Assembly (NCBI RefSeq): GCF_023336905.1 | Contig: NZ_JAMBLS010000012.1 | Location: forward strand, 1-64,000 | Direction: 5' to 3' | DNA: 64,000 nt | Source of the DNA: Bacteroides sp. ET71 | GTDB taxonomy: Bacteria > Bacteroidota > Bacteroidia > Bacteroidales > Bacteroidaceae | Shown here: in pieces, positions 25,438 through 34,786 of the stretch | How positions within the stretch are numbered: the first letter of the stretch is position 1 | How the letters are laid out: each line of letters begins with the position of its first letter | The notes under the pieces: model-generated | The model's input: only the letters and a program-made list of their open reading frames with translations | Database searches by the model: none | Told to the model about the DNA's origin: nothing | Translations under genes and position numbers: made by a program

Positions 25438-25881
25438 CTATTTTTCCAACAGGTCCTTTAAGAATGTGTCCAGTTCCTCGTCCAATCCCTTCAGTAGTTC
25501 GTCGTTCAGCAGCAGGGTATCATCGTCCATCAGCAACAGTTCGGCAATGGTTTCTTTGTCATCGTCTACTAGAACGAAGGAGTAAGGCTTCATCAGTGCC
25601 AGCTTATCCAGGTCGCCGGCAGTCTTCATGTTGTTTAACAGCGTGGATAAGACACGTTCCACGTCGGTGTAAAAGTCGTCGCCGTCGTAGTTTGTCCATT
25701 CGTCGATGGTTATGGCGGCCAGTTGATTGTCGTCATCGTCAAAAAGCAGCAATTCGCCCGATTCGGGGTGTGCTTGCAGGTGAATGTCCGTTACGATGGT
25801 TTCCTCGCAACCATGGTACTTGCTAATGGCTTCTTCGATGGCTTTTTCTATTTGTGTTAAAGATGACTGGCTTAATTTCAT
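25438..25881 (-). CDS. Acidic conserved hypothetical protein
   Basis: A 147-residue, strongly acidic cytoplasmic protein without a signal peptide. Notable stretches are LLLFDDDDNQLAAITIDEWT, SFVLVDDDKETIAELLLMDD and a helical acidic tail (LLKGLDEELDTFLKDLLEK). I do not recognise a domain. A TAnnTTTG box lies 27 bp upstream of the ATG, which supports the start and the reality of the gene. Confidence 0.7.
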   Translation of the reverse strand: MKLSQSSLTQIEKAIEEAISKYHGCEETIVTDIHLQAHPESGELLLFDDDDNQLAAITIDEWTNYDGDDFYTDVERVLSTLLNNMKTAGDLDKLALMKPYSFVLVDDDKETIAELLLMDDDTLLLNDELLKGLDEELDTFLKDLLEK

Positions 25882-25907
25882 ATGTTTCTTTGCTAATTGA
25901 TTGGTGT

Positions 25908-25915
25908 CAAAGGTA
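25908..25915 (-). promoter_or_regulatory. -7 element of the acidic protein gene
   Basis: Minus-strand TACCTTTG matches TAnnTTTG; predicted start near 25901. Confidence 0.55.
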
Positions 25916-25952
25916 CGGATTTTCCTTGGAATATCCTTGGAAAACGATTGAT

Positions 25953-26342
25953 TTAAGCGGTCAAGGCAGTTCTTTTAGCTGCTTTTTTCCGGTCGCCGAT
26001 GATGGCGTCTTTGTTTTCCACTGCCCATTCTATCAGAGCATTGATATGTGGAATCAGCGAATGTGCCCGGGCTGTCAGTGCATATTCCACTCGAGGAGGC
26101 ACTTCTGGATAAACTGTGCGGGTGATGTAGCCGTCTTCTTCCAAAGCACGGAGGGTAACGGTCAACATTTTCTGGGAGATGTCGGGTATTTCGCGTTGCA
26201 ATTCTTTGAATCGTATAGCTTGTTTGTCAGAGCGGTCTAAAGTATAGATGACCAATAGTGACCATTTATCGCTGATGCGTGCCAGGATGTTTCGTATGGG
26301 ACATTCTGGGTGTTGTGAATCCTCGATGATTGTTCTGTTCAT
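25953..26342 (-). CDS. HxlR-family transcriptional regulator
   Basis: Winged helix-turn-helix protein of 129 residues. The signature is CPIRNILARISDKWSLLVIYTL-DRSDKQAIRFKELQREIPDISQKMLTVTLRALEEDGYITRTVYPEVPPRVEY. The N-terminal cysteine (ECPIRN) is the residue that in several family members senses electrophiles or redox change. The ATG at 26342 is chosen because the -7 box at 26369-26376 excludes the longer frame. A stub of an SDR-type gene stands divergently, the usual target of such regulators. Confidence 0.93.
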   Translation of the reverse strand: MNRTIIEDSQHPECPIRNILARISDKWSLLVIYTLDRSDKQAIRFKELQREIPDISQKMLTVTLRALEEDGYITRTVYPEVPPRVEYALTARAHSLIPHINALIEWAVENKDAIIGDRKKAAKRTALTA

Positions 26343-26368
26343 AAAAGATTGTATTTCATATCGGTCTA

Positions 26369-26376
26369 CAAAGGTA
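26369..26376 (-). promoter_or_regulatory. -7 element of the HxlR gene
   Basis: Minus-strand TACCTTTG; predicted start near 26362, about 20 nt before the ATG. Confidence 0.55.
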
Positions 26377-26534
26377 AGCAAACTTCTTTTGAATATCAAT
26401 GGGGAAAATTTTTTTTCAAAAAAGTGCAATTCTTAACCCGTTCACATACAGCAATGCTTGCCTGTTTGTAACAGCCTGACATTTAGGCTTCTACTTGCAA
26501 GAGCGAAAAATGTGTATTATGAAAATATAAGAGT

Positions 26535-26672
26535 ATGAAGAAAGTAGCATTGATTGGAGCAAGCGGATTCGTAGGAACTGTTATTCTGAATGAGTTAATG
26601 AGGGGGACAAAGTGGCTGCTGCAGTCATTTACAGAAAGACCTCGGTTTTACCGAGGTCTTTTTTATTTGTAA
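26535..26672 (+). pseudogene. NAD(P)-binding SDR/NmrA-type gene reduced to its first ~22 codons
   Basis: It opens with a perfect Rossmann N-terminus (MKKVALIGASGFVGTVILNE, glycine motif GASGFVG), then loses family character after about residue 22 and runs into the terminator hairpin at 26636. Intact relatives have about 210 residues. The rest appears deleted, leaving a 45-codon frame. It stands divergent from HxlR, which commonly controls exactly this type of oxidoreductase. Confidence 0.75.
26636..26664. terminator. Bidirectional terminator between the SDR stub and the GH130 gene
   Basis: An 11-bp perfect stem (aagacctcggt / accgaggtctt) with a 3-nt loop. T-rich on the plus side (26659-26664) and preceded by AAAG, so usable from either strand. 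Confidence 0.88.
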
Positions 26673-26679
26673 GGTGGAA

Positions 26680-27651
26680 TCAGACGATGGACGTCCGCTT
26701 CACGAAGTCGATAATTTCCGGGATATATCCGAAAGCCATGCTCACCACCGTGTCGGCTGCGCCGTAATAGACAGCCACGCGCTGTCCGTCTTGCACGGCT
26801 GCACAGGGGAATACTACGTTGGGCACGTCCCCTTGCAACTCGTAAGGGGCAGCAGGCCCAATCAGATATTCCTGGGTGCGGTACAATACTTTGGCGGGAT
26901 TGTCGGTGTCGAGAATGGCTGCTCCCATAGCATAGCGGAAGCCGTTGCACGTAGTAATCACGCCGTGATAGAACAAGAGCCAGCCTTCTTCCGTTAGGAA
27001 TGGCACGGAACCTGCCCCAATCTTGGTGCATTGCCAGGCACTCTGTTCGAAGGGCGTTACCTTCATCACACAGCGGTGCTCGCCCCAATATTTCATGTCC
27101 GGGCTATAACTGATGTAGATATCGCCGAAGGGTGTATGTCCATTGTCGCTCGGTCGGCTCAGCATGGCATATTTCCCGTCGATTTTCTGTGGAAACAATA
27201 CGCCGTTTCGGTTGAAGGGCAGAAAGGCGTTCTCGCATTGGAAGAACTCCTTGAAATCAAATGTGTATCCGATTCCAATAGTCGGGCCGTTGTAGCCATT
27301 ACACCAGGTTATCCAATAGCGGTCTTCTATCCACGTCACTCGTGGGTCGTATTTATAGTCCGAATCAATCATTTCCGTGTTTCCCGGCTTAAACTGAATC
27401 GGGTTGTGCTGTATGTCCCAATGGATGCCATCTTTGCTGAATCCTGCGAAAATGTTCATCTGCACGGCTTTGTTGTCACAGCGGAATACTCCGGCAAAGC
27501 CATCTCCAAAAGGCACTACTGCGCTGTTGAAAATGCTGTTGGACGACGGGATGTCATAGCGCCCGATGATGGGATTTTTAGAATATCTCCACATCACGTC
27601 CGTGCATCCGGCCGGGCGTTCTTCCCAAGGAATATTAATTTGTTTGCTCAT
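26680..27651 (-). CDS. GH130 mannoside phosphorylase (Man-beta-1,4-GlcNAc type)
   Basis: Cytosolic enzyme of 323 residues without signal peptide. The five-bladed propeller motifs of GH130 are present: [20 protein letters not shown], the catalytic aspartate D102 in [15 protein letters not shown], and [14 protein letters not shown] followed later by [10 protein letters not shown]. The sequence resembles the B. thetaiotaomicron BT1033 type, which phosphorolyses Man-beta-1,4-GlcNAc from the N-glycan core to Man-1-P and GlcNAc. The neighbours (MFS transporter, three GH92 mannosidases, GH18 endoglycosidase) support that role; exact specificity is inferred. Confidence 0.9.
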   Translation of the reverse strand: MSKQINIPWEERPAGCTDVMWRYSKNPIIGRYDIPSSNSIFNSAVVPFGDGFAGVFRCDNKAVQMNIFAGFSKDGIHWDIQHNPIQFKPGNTEMIDSDYKYDPRVTWIEDRYWITWCNGYNGPTIGIGYTFDFKEFFQCENAFLPFNRNGVLFPQKIDGKYAMLSRPSDNGHTPFGDIYISYSPDMKYWGEHRCVMKVTPFEQSAWQCTKIGAGSVPFLTEEGWLLFYHGVITTCNGFRYAMGAAILDTDNPAKVLYRTQEYLIGPAAPYELQGDVPNVVFPCAAVQDGQRVAVYYGAADTVVSMAFGYIPEIIDFVKRTSIV

Positions 27652-27679
27652 AATGTTATACTATGGTTGGTTAATCATT

Positions 27680-29047
27680 TCATTCTCTCTCACCTTTCAA
27701 TAACGAGCCGTCGGTGGCATATTTGAATGGTACGAAATAAGTCATCAGAAAAGCCGGAATGGTAGCTATCAGCACGAAGATGAAAAACGGTTCATAACCT
27801 CCGGGCTTGTCGAACCATTTGCCCAACGTTTCGCATACCCAGCCGCTCATCATGCCCGGCAACATCACTCCCAGGTTCATGATGCCCGAAGCAAATGCAT
27901 AGTGTGCCATTGGGTGCTTGCCGGGTGCCACCTGCTGCATCATAAATAGTGTCAGTCCGACGAACCCGAATCCATACCCGAAATATTCGAACACAATACC
28001 TCCGGCAATCAGTACGTGGCTTTCCGGCTGGAAAGTGGCCAGCAGGGCATAGACCACGAACGGCAGGTTGAAGATGCAGCAGAGTGAAAACAGTGTCTTT
28101 TTCAATCCCCGTGCCGAGATATAATACCCCGCCAGCAGCGAACCCAGCACAAAGGCCGCTGCCCCGTATATGCCGTAATACAGCCCGATTTCTTTCTCAC
28201 TCAGGCCCAATCCGCCCATTGCCCTGTCTGCTTTCAGAAACAAGGGCACAATCTTCATCACAAAACCCTCGGCAAAACGGTAAAGTATGATGAACAGCAA
28301 GTAATAGACGATATGGCTTTTGCGGAAGAAGTCCGTCAACACGCCTATCAGTTCCCGCATCACCTGCCGGGCATTCCGGCTATTTTCGCCTTTCTTTTGA
28401 GGAGTGGATGGCAGCATAAAGATGTGATAGATGCCCAGCAATACCATTGTGCCGCAAAGCATGGCCATGATAATCATCCATGCCTTTTGGTTAGCAGCCA
28501 AGACCACTGCACTCTCCTGGCTTCCTTGGCTGAAATGTTCGATGACTATCCCCGCCACATAAACCAATCCACCGGTAGCTATAACCTTGGCGATATTGTA
28601 AAAGGCGCCTTGCCAACCGATGTATTTGGCTTGCTCGGAAGAGGAAAGCTCGCTCATATACACCCCGTCACAAGCGATATCATGAGTAGCGCCGCTGAAG
28701 GCGATGATAGCCAGTAATGCTATGGATATGCTGAAAAAGTGGGGCAGGTTCAGCGAAAAGGCCACCAGCCCGAAAGTGACGCCCGTAATTAACTGCGTGG
28801 TTACCACAAAAAACTTTTTGGTCTTGAATAATTCAAGGAAAGGGCTCCACAACGGCTTCAGTGTCCAAGGCAGCAAGATGAGGGAAGTCCAGAAGGTAAT
28901 CAGCTTATCATCCACTCCCAGCCCCTTGAACATCAGTACCGTCACCATGTTCAGCACGACAAAGGGAAGTCCCATTGCAAAATAAGCGGTCGGTACCCAT
29001 GTAATAGGACTTCGGCGGTTGCTTGCGTTATTCTGATTGTTTTTCAT
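27680..29047 (-). CDS. MFS sugar transporter of the N-glycan locus
   Basis: A 455-residue inner-membrane protein with twelve helices and an AmpG-like start (VPTAYFAMGLPFVVLNMVTV). Other family landmarks are ILLPWTLKPLWSPFLELF and GYGFGFVGLTLFMMQQVAPGKHPMAHYAFA. It lies 28 bp upstream of the GH130 phosphorylase gene and just downstream of GH92 genes. It is the likely importer for the trimmed core disaccharide, or for mannose, from the periplasm. Substrate assignment is by context. Confidence 0.88.
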   Translation of the reverse strand: MKNNQNNASNRRSPITWVPTAYFAMGLPFVVLNMVTVLMFKGLGVDDKLITFWTSLILLPWTLKPLWSPFLELFKTKKFFVVTTQLITGVTFGLVAFSLNLPHFFSISIALLAIIAFSGATHDIACDGVYMSELSSSEQAKYIGWQGAFYNIAKVIATGGLVYVAGIVIEHFSQGSQESAVVLAANQKAWMIIMAMLCGTMVLLGIYHIFMLPSTPQKKGENSRNARQVMRELIGVLTDFFRKSHIVYYLLFIILYRFAEGFVMKIVPLFLKADRAMGGLGLSEKEIGLYYGIYGAAAFVLGSLLAGYYISARGLKKTLFSLCCIFNLPFVVYALLATFQPESHVLIAGGIVFEYFGYGFGFVGLTLFMMQQVAPGKHPMAHYAFASGIMNLGVMLPGMMSGWVCETLGKWFDKPGGYEPFFIFVLIATIPAFLMTYFVPFKYATDGSLLKGERE

Positions 29048-29062
29048 GACCGTTAGTTTAGC

Positions 29063-31348
29063 TTACTTCTTCCTTTCTTTACTGAACGAGTAGGGAGCAT
29101 CGTCCGCAGAGATTCCTCGATGCCTGTTCGGCTCATCTCCCATAGAGATTTCGATTCTTCCTCCCTGTTGCAGCATGGAATGAGTCACGTAATTTCGCGT
29201 ATAGTTTTGCCCGTTTACGGTCATGGACTCGATGTACAGGTTCTTTTCGCTGTTTTCCGGTGCTTGGATAAGCAATGTATTTCCGTTTTCAAAATGCAAG
29301 GTCGCTTTTTGGAATAGCGGTGCCCCCATGACATATTGGTCGGTGCCCGGGCACACAGGATAGAAGCCCAATGCGGAAAACACATACCAGGCAGAAGTTT
29401 GTCCGTTGTCTTCATCTCCGCAATAGCCGTCGGGAGTAGGAGAGTACATCCTGTTCATCACCTGGCGCAACCAATATTGCGCTTTCCAAGGTTGTTTCGC
29501 ATAGTTATACAGATAAATCATGTGTTGCACCGGTTGGTTTCCGTGCGCATAATTTCCCATATTCATCACAGTCATCTCACGGATTTCATGGATGGGGAAA
29601 CCGTAATAACTGTCGTCAAATAGAGGAGGAACAGCAAATACCGAGTCCATCATCTGCACAAACATCTCGTCTCCTCCCATTAAGTCAATCAGTCCCTGTG
29701 GGTCATGGAATACTGACCATGAGTAATGCCAACTGTTCCCTTCAGTAAAAGCATCGCCCCATTTCAGGGGAGAGAACGGCGATTGGAAAGAGCCGTCGGC
29801 ATTTTTGCCACGCATCAGCTTGCTTTCCGCATCAAACAGGTTCTGGTAGTTCATCGCACGCTGGGCAAACCGTTCTATTTCTTTCTGTGGACGGTTCAAG
29901 GCTTTGGCCAACTGATAGATGCACCAGTCATCGTAGGCATATTCCAACGTGCGGGCCGCATTTTCATTAATGCCTACATTGTAGGGCACATAACCCAACT
30001 TATTGTAATATTCATGGCCTAAACGTCCGGTTGAAGACACTTCCGGATGTACGTGTTCCGTGCCGTAAAGCAAACCTTTATAAAGTGTTTCCACGTCTTC
30101 TACTTTCACCCCTTTTAGATAAGCATCAACCAATACAGAAGCAGAATTGTTGCCTACCATACAGCCCCGGTGTCCCGGACTGGCCCATTCAGGAAAGAAG
30201 TTACTTTCTTTATAGGTATTTATCAATCCCTCTTGAATCTCCTTGTTGACAGAAGGATACATTAGGTTCAGCAGCGGAAACAGGCAACGGAACGTATCCC
30301 AGAATCCGGTATCTGTATACATATAGCCAGGCAATACCTGCCCGTTGTAGGGACTGTAATGAACGATTTGTCCATTTCGGTCTATTTCATAAAATTTGCG
30401 TGGAAATAATAAGGAGCGATATAGGCAGGAATAGAACGTGCGGTATTGGTCCAAGTTGCCACCTTCTACTTCGATGCGTCCCAATACTTTGTTCCAAGCT
30501 TCGCGGCCTTCTTGCACCAGCGTGTCGAAAGAATCATCGCCCAGTTCTGTCAGGTTTTGCATGGCCTGTTCATAACTGATGAAAGAAGATGCCACACGCA
30601 CATGTACCGATTCACCCTTGTGGGTACTGAAGCCTATGACTGCTCCTGCGTGATGAGCCTGTTGTTCTGTTCCGTTTTCAACGAATACACTATCGTTTAC
30701 AGTAGCCTGGTAAGTGAAAGGCTTGTCAAACTCCAATACGAAATAATTCTTGAAGTTGGCTGGAACTCCACCGCTGTTGCGGGTCGAATACCCTATAATC
30801 CGTCTGTTTTCTTTGTCTATCTTTACGTATGAGCCTTTGTCGAAGGCATCTATCACAATATACGATTGTTTGTTTTCAGGGAAGGTAAAGCGGAACATGG
30901 CAGCCCGTTCAGTCGGCGTCATTTCTGTTACGATGTCATAGTCTGCCAGATACACCTTGTAATAATAAGCCTTGGCTTCTTCGCCCTTGTGCGAGAACCA
31001 ACTGGCTCGTTTCTCTTCATCAAATTCCGCTTTCCCCACCATCGGCATGATGGAAAACTGCCCATAATCATTAATCCAAGGGCTGGGCTGATGAGTCTGT
31101 TTGAAACCACGTATTTTGTTGGCCGTATAAGTATATTGCCAGCCGTCTCCCATCTTTCCGGTTTGGGGTGTCCAGAAGTTCATTCCCCAAGGGCGTGCAA
31201 TGGCCGGATAGGTATTACCCGTAGACAATTCAAATGTAGATTGAGTTCCTACCAATGGATTCACGTAGTCTGCATAATCCTTTGCCTGGGCAAGACTGAT
31301 GAATCCGGCAAGCAAAAACGTTACTAACGAATATTTTTTCATGGTCAT
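29063..31348 (-). CDS. GH92 alpha-mannosidase (first of three; atypical active-site motif)
   Basis: Calcium-dependent GH92 exo-alpha-mannosidase of about 761 residues. It carries a type I signal peptide (KKYSLVTFLLAGFISLAQA), so it is probably soluble in the periplasm, unlike the two lipoprotein paralogues. Family landmarks: DYVNPLVGTQ at the mature start, GFWDTFRCLFPLL, EGNSWHYSWSVFHD, and CGDEDNGQTSAWYVFSALGF. The usual HGNEP is HGNQP here and the usual GNEDCGQ is GDEDNGQ, which suggests a linkage other than alpha-1,2. ATG 31348 overlaps the preceding stop codon (ATGA); a second ATG at 31342 is equally possible. Confidence 0.93.
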   Translation of the reverse strand: MTMKKYSLVTFLLAGFISLAQAKDYADYVNPLVGTQSTFELSTGNTYPAIARPWGMNFWTPQTGKMGDGWQYTYTANKIRGFKQTHQPSPWINDYGQFSIMPMVGKAEFDEEKRASWFSHKGEEAKAYYYKVYLADYDIVTEMTPTERAAMFRFTFPENKQSYIVIDAFDKGSYVKIDKENRRIIGYSTRNSGGVPANFKNYFVLEFDKPFTYQATVNDSVFVENGTEQQAHHAGAVIGFSTHKGESVHVRVASSFISYEQAMQNLTELGDDSFDTLVQEGREAWNKVLGRIEVEGGNLDQYRTFYSCLYRSLLFPRKFYEIDRNGQIVHYSPYNGQVLPGYMYTDTGFWDTFRCLFPLLNLMYPSVNKEIQEGLINTYKESNFFPEWASPGHRGCMVGNNSASVLVDAYLKGVKVEDVETLYKGLLYGTEHVHPEVSSTGRLGHEYYNKLGYVPYNVGINENAARTLEYAYDDWCIYQLAKALNRPQKEIERFAQRAMNYQNLFDAESKLMRGKNADGSFQSPFSPLKWGDAFTEGNSWHYSWSVFHDPQGLIDLMGGDEMFVQMMDSVFAVPPLFDDSYYGFPIHEIREMTVMNMGNYAHGNQPVQHMIYLYNYAKQPWKAQYWLRQVMNRMYSPTPDGYCGDEDNGQTSAWYVFSALGFYPVCPGTDQYVMGAPLFQKATLHFENGNTLLIQAPENSEKNLYIESMTVNGQNYTRNYVTHSMLQQGGRIEISMGDEPNRHRGISADDAPYSFSKERKK

Positions 31349-33639
31349 TTTATGTTTGATGTTTTTGTTCCCCATTGAGTGGGTTTGTTGGTCATCACGA
31401 TTTCAAGAGTACCTCCAGACACGATGTCCTTGTGATGGAAGAACGGTTCGTTTAAAGATTTCCCGTTCAATGTCGCCGATTCGATATATTTATTTTCACT
31501 CGAATTGTTTTGGGTGATGATTTTGAATGTTTCTTTATTGGGCAGATGAATAACAGCCTGGTCAAAAATCGGACGCCCGATTGAATAGACCGGTTTGCCG
31601 GGACATACCTGATAGAATCCCATAGCATTCAGAATATACCAGGCCGACATTTGGCCACAGTCTTCGTTGCCCGACAGTCCGTCAGGGGCGTTGCGGTATT
31701 GCTCTTTCAGCACCTGGTCTATCAGCTCCTGAGTCTTCCACGGGCGGTGGATGTAGTTATATAGGTGGATGACGTGGTGACTGGGTTCATTGCCATGTGC
31801 ATATTGCCCGATTAAACCGCTAATGTCTGCAGAGACCAATTCCCCTTCGATGGTTGAATCTTCTGTGAACAGCGAATCCAGTTTGCCGGCGAAAGCTTCT
31901 TCTCCTCCCATCAGTTCTACCAGGCCTTCCACATCTTGTGGTACGAACCATGTCCATTGCCAGGCATTTCCTTCGCAATAATCGTCATTCCGGTGGTTGG
32001 ATGCTTTCGGATTAAAAGGAGTGCGCCAGTTGCCTTCCGAATCAACCCCTCTCATGAATCGGACAGAAGGATCGAAATAAAGAGTATAGGCTTTGGCGAA
32101 TTTGGAATATTCTTCATACTTTTTATGATCGCCGGTGGCTTTTGCCAATATCGAGATGCAGTAATCATCGTAGGCATATTCCAATGCTTTGGCTACCGAT
32201 TCATTCTCTTTGTCGCAGGGAATATAGCCGATTGTATTTTTGTAATATTTGGCTTGAGGCATCAGGTGTGGCAATACGGCTGGAGGACAAACGATGCCCG
32301 TCGTATCATATTCGGCAGCCCGCAAGCAAGCATCGTAAGCTTCTTGCAGGTCGAAATCGGCATATCCTTTGGTATAAGCATCTGCAATCAGAGACACCGC
32401 ATGATAACCAATCATCGTTCCTGTATAATTAGACGCCAGGTCCCACATGGGGAATATGCCTCCTTCCTGGCTTTTCAGCAGCAGCGACCGGATAAAGTCA
32501 TTATTCAGTTGCGGGTCGATGATGGAAAGCAAGGGGTGCAAAGCGCGGAAAGTGTCCCACAACGAAAAGGTGGTATATACCGGCTTATTGACATCCCCCT
32601 GGTGAATCTTCTGGTTCATTCCCCAATATCTTCCGTCCACATCAGTAAAGAGGTTCGGACTGATGGCTGTGTGATACATGGCCGTATAGAAGATATTTTT
32701 ATCCACTTCGTTAGGGGTTGATACGTCGATTTTAGCCAGATATTGGTTCCAAGCCTTACGGGCGTTTGCGTGTACCCGTTCGAAATCCCATTCCGGAATT
32801 TCTGCTTCCAGGTTCTTTTGGGCGCCCTCAGTGTCGACGGCCGAGAAGCCTACCTTTACCAGTACCTGTTCATCCTTTTCTGTATGGAAGTTTAGCAAGA
32901 CCTTGCAACGGGGTTGTCTCTTTCCGTTCCGGTCTGTCAACGTATCCCGCACGATGGTAGAAGTAAATGGTTTGGAGAATTTGGCATAGAAATTGGCTCG
33001 TTGGTCGAAAGCCCAATATTTGGTCAGCTTATAACCTTTGATTTCCGTATCGCTCACTACCTCTACCTGCATGTCCAGGTTATCTTGGTGTTGTATGGAG
33101 TAGTCCATATCTAAAATGAAGCCGGCTTTTTCCGCTTCAGGGAAAGTATAGCGGTGCAACGCTGCCCGTTGGGTAGCGGTCAATTCTGCTTTGACCTGGT
33201 AGCGCTCCAGAAATACCGAGTAATATCCAGGTGTTGCCACCTCGTTCTCGTGCGAGAAAGGGGAAGCATAAGGAAGAGTCTGCGATGAATAATCTTGCGG
33301 ATCATACTGTTGTTGCCCTACTGTCGGCATCAGTAAAAAGTCGCCGTAATCGGCACATCCTGTTCCGCTGACGTGTGTATGCGAAAAACCGTTGATGGTG
33401 GAATCCGCATAATAATATCCTGAGCAGGCATCCCAACCGTCGATACGGGTATCAGGACTGGGTTGAATCATTCCGTGAGGCACCACGGCACCTGGAAAAG
33501 TGTGTCCGTGTCCTCCTGTTCCGATTAGAGGGTTCACATACGAAGTATAGTCGGTATTCTGTTCCTCTTTCGTACACGATGACAGACAGAATATTCCTCC
33601 GCACAAACTTATCGCAATGGCAGCAACTGCATTTTTCAT
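31345..33639 (-). CDS. GH92 alpha-mannosidase lipoprotein (second of three)
   Basis: A 764-residue enzyme with lipobox LSSC (MKNAVAAIAISLCGGIFCLS-SC). GH92 landmarks: YVNPLIGTGGHGHTFPGAVV, GFSHTHVSGTGCADYGDFLL, SLWDTFRALHPLL, CEGNAWQWTWFVPQD, AHGNEPSHHVIHLYNY and SGNEDCGQMSAWYILNAMGF. The His-Glu pair in HGNEP is the one associated with alpha-1,2-mannosidases in characterised B. thetaiotaomicron enzymes. Translationally coupled to the next GH92 gene and 30 bp after fecR. Likely a periplasm-facing trimming enzyme for high-mannose glycans. Confidence 0.95.
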   Translation of the reverse strand: MKNAVAAIAISLCGGIFCLSSCTKEEQNTDYTSYVNPLIGTGGHGHTFPGAVVPHGMIQPSPDTRIDGWDACSGYYYADSTINGFSHTHVSGTGCADYGDFLLMPTVGQQQYDPQDYSSQTLPYASPFSHENEVATPGYYSVFLERYQVKAELTATQRAALHRYTFPEAEKAGFILDMDYSIQHQDNLDMQVEVVSDTEIKGYKLTKYWAFDQRANFYAKFSKPFTSTIVRDTLTDRNGKRQPRCKVLLNFHTEKDEQVLVKVGFSAVDTEGAQKNLEAEIPEWDFERVHANARKAWNQYLAKIDVSTPNEVDKNIFYTAMYHTAISPNLFTDVDGRYWGMNQKIHQGDVNKPVYTTFSLWDTFRALHPLLSIIDPQLNNDFIRSLLLKSQEGGIFPMWDLASNYTGTMIGYHAVSLIADAYTKGYADFDLQEAYDACLRAAEYDTTGIVCPPAVLPHLMPQAKYYKNTIGYIPCDKENESVAKALEYAYDDYCISILAKATGDHKKYEEYSKFAKAYTLYFDPSVRFMRGVDSEGNWRTPFNPKASNHRNDDYCEGNAWQWTWFVPQDVEGLVELMGGEEAFAGKLDSLFTEDSTIEGELVSADISGLIGQYAHGNEPSHHVIHLYNYIHRPWKTQELIDQVLKEQYRNAPDGLSGNEDCGQMSAWYILNAMGFYQVCPGKPVYSIGRPIFDQAVIHLPNKETFKIITQNNSSENKYIESATLNGKSLNEPFFHHKDIVSGGTLEIVMTNKPTQWGTKTSNIK

Positions 33640-33668
33640 TTTACTTGGGCTTTAAGATTAATAATATT

Positions 33669-34673
33669 TTATTCCGGGGATATGAAAACGATATCCTTGT
33701 GTTTCCTGTACTTGATGTGAAGTGTATGTTTCAGGGCATCCAGCATGTCTGTGGCCGTTCCCTTCTTCTTTAATTCGCCGGAATAGGTCGATGTTTTCTC
33801 CACTCCTGGCGAAAGAATCACTTTTACGTCATATACTTCTTCCAGTAATTGGGCAATTTGAGTGATGCTTGCATTTTGCAACTTAACCATGCTGCTGTGC
33901 CATACGGCATCCAGCATGGCGTTTGTATCCATCACTTTCATCTTGCCTGTATCTTTGTTCAGTTCCACCTTTTGTCCCGGCGAGAGTGTGATGGCACCCT
34001 CTTCATGTGTTCCTGAAGCTTTTACTTCTCCTTCCAGCAAAGACACCTCCACTATTCTGTCAGTCTGTGTACTCCTGAAATTGAATTTAGTGCCGAGTAC
34101 CGCCACGTTCATGTCTTTACTGCTGACAATGAAGGGCCTGTGCTTGTCTTTGGTTACTTCAAAGTACGCTTCGCCGGACAGTTTCAGTTGCCTGTGTCCT
34201 TTCTCAAATTGTTCCGGATATTGCAGGACCGAATTTTCATTCAGCCAAACCCAACTGCTGTCGGGCAGCAGAAACTCTTTAACCTCCCCATCTGCCGTAG
34301 CCAATGTTTTCCATTCTTGTTGCAGATTATGGGTGAAATACCACATTCCTAATCCGCAGGAAGTGATGAGCAGCGTAACGGCTGCCGCATACTTGGTCCA
34401 TGTCCGGAGGCGGAAAACTTTCCGGCCTCTGTTTTCTTCCTGTCTTAGCTCCTCCTGTCTTATCCGGTTGAAAAGCCGTTCTTCAGCTTCCTGTGTTTTG
34501 AACTGTTCGGTTCCACTGCTCCGTTTCCCCAGGAAATACAGTTCTTCCCATTCGAAAAGTTGCCGTGCATGCTCTTCCGATTCATTGGCCCAACGGATTA
34601 CATGCAATTTTTCTTCTTCGTTGCATGTACCGTTCAAATAGCGTACGATTATTTTGTAGTCAATATTACCCAT
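33669..34673 (-). CDS. FecR-family anti-sigma factor
   Basis: A 334-residue inner-membrane protein. A cytoplasmic N-terminal sigma-binding region (MGNIDYKIIVRYLNGTCNEE) is followed by one transmembrane helix near residue 95-115 (YAAAVTLLITSCGLGMWYF), a periplasmic FecR domain (EFLLPDSSWVWLNENSVLQY ... SGEAYFEVTKDKHRPFIV) and a C-terminal DUF4974/STN-like domain (SITQIAQLLEEVYDVKVIL). It should hold the ECF sigma factor until the SusC STN domain signals substrate. Unusually it lies between GH92 genes on the opposite strand from the sigma gene at 37434. Confidence 0.95.
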   Translation of the reverse strand: MGNIDYKIIVRYLNGTCNEEEKLHVIRWANESEEHARQLFEWEELYFLGKRSSGTEQFKTQEAEERLFNRIRQEELRQEENRGRKVFRLRTWTKYAAAVTLLITSCGLGMWYFTHNLQQEWKTLATADGEVKEFLLPDSSWVWLNENSVLQYPEQFEKGHRQLKLSGEAYFEVTKDKHRPFIVSSKDMNVAVLGTKFNFRSTQTDRIVEVSLLEGEVKASGTHEEGAITLSPGQKVELNKDTGKMKVMDTNAMLDAVWHSSMVKLQNASITQIAQLLEEVYDVKVILSPGVEKTSTYSGELKKKGTATDMLDALKHTLHIKYRKHKDIVFISPE

Positions 34674-34786
34674 CTTTTTACCTAAAACTAACTCTTATAT
34701 TATCCTTTTTCTATACAAGAGAACAAGTGTGGTCAAAGAAATACTTACGTGATGTCTGTTAAAAAGACGTTTTTTCTTAAAAAAAG

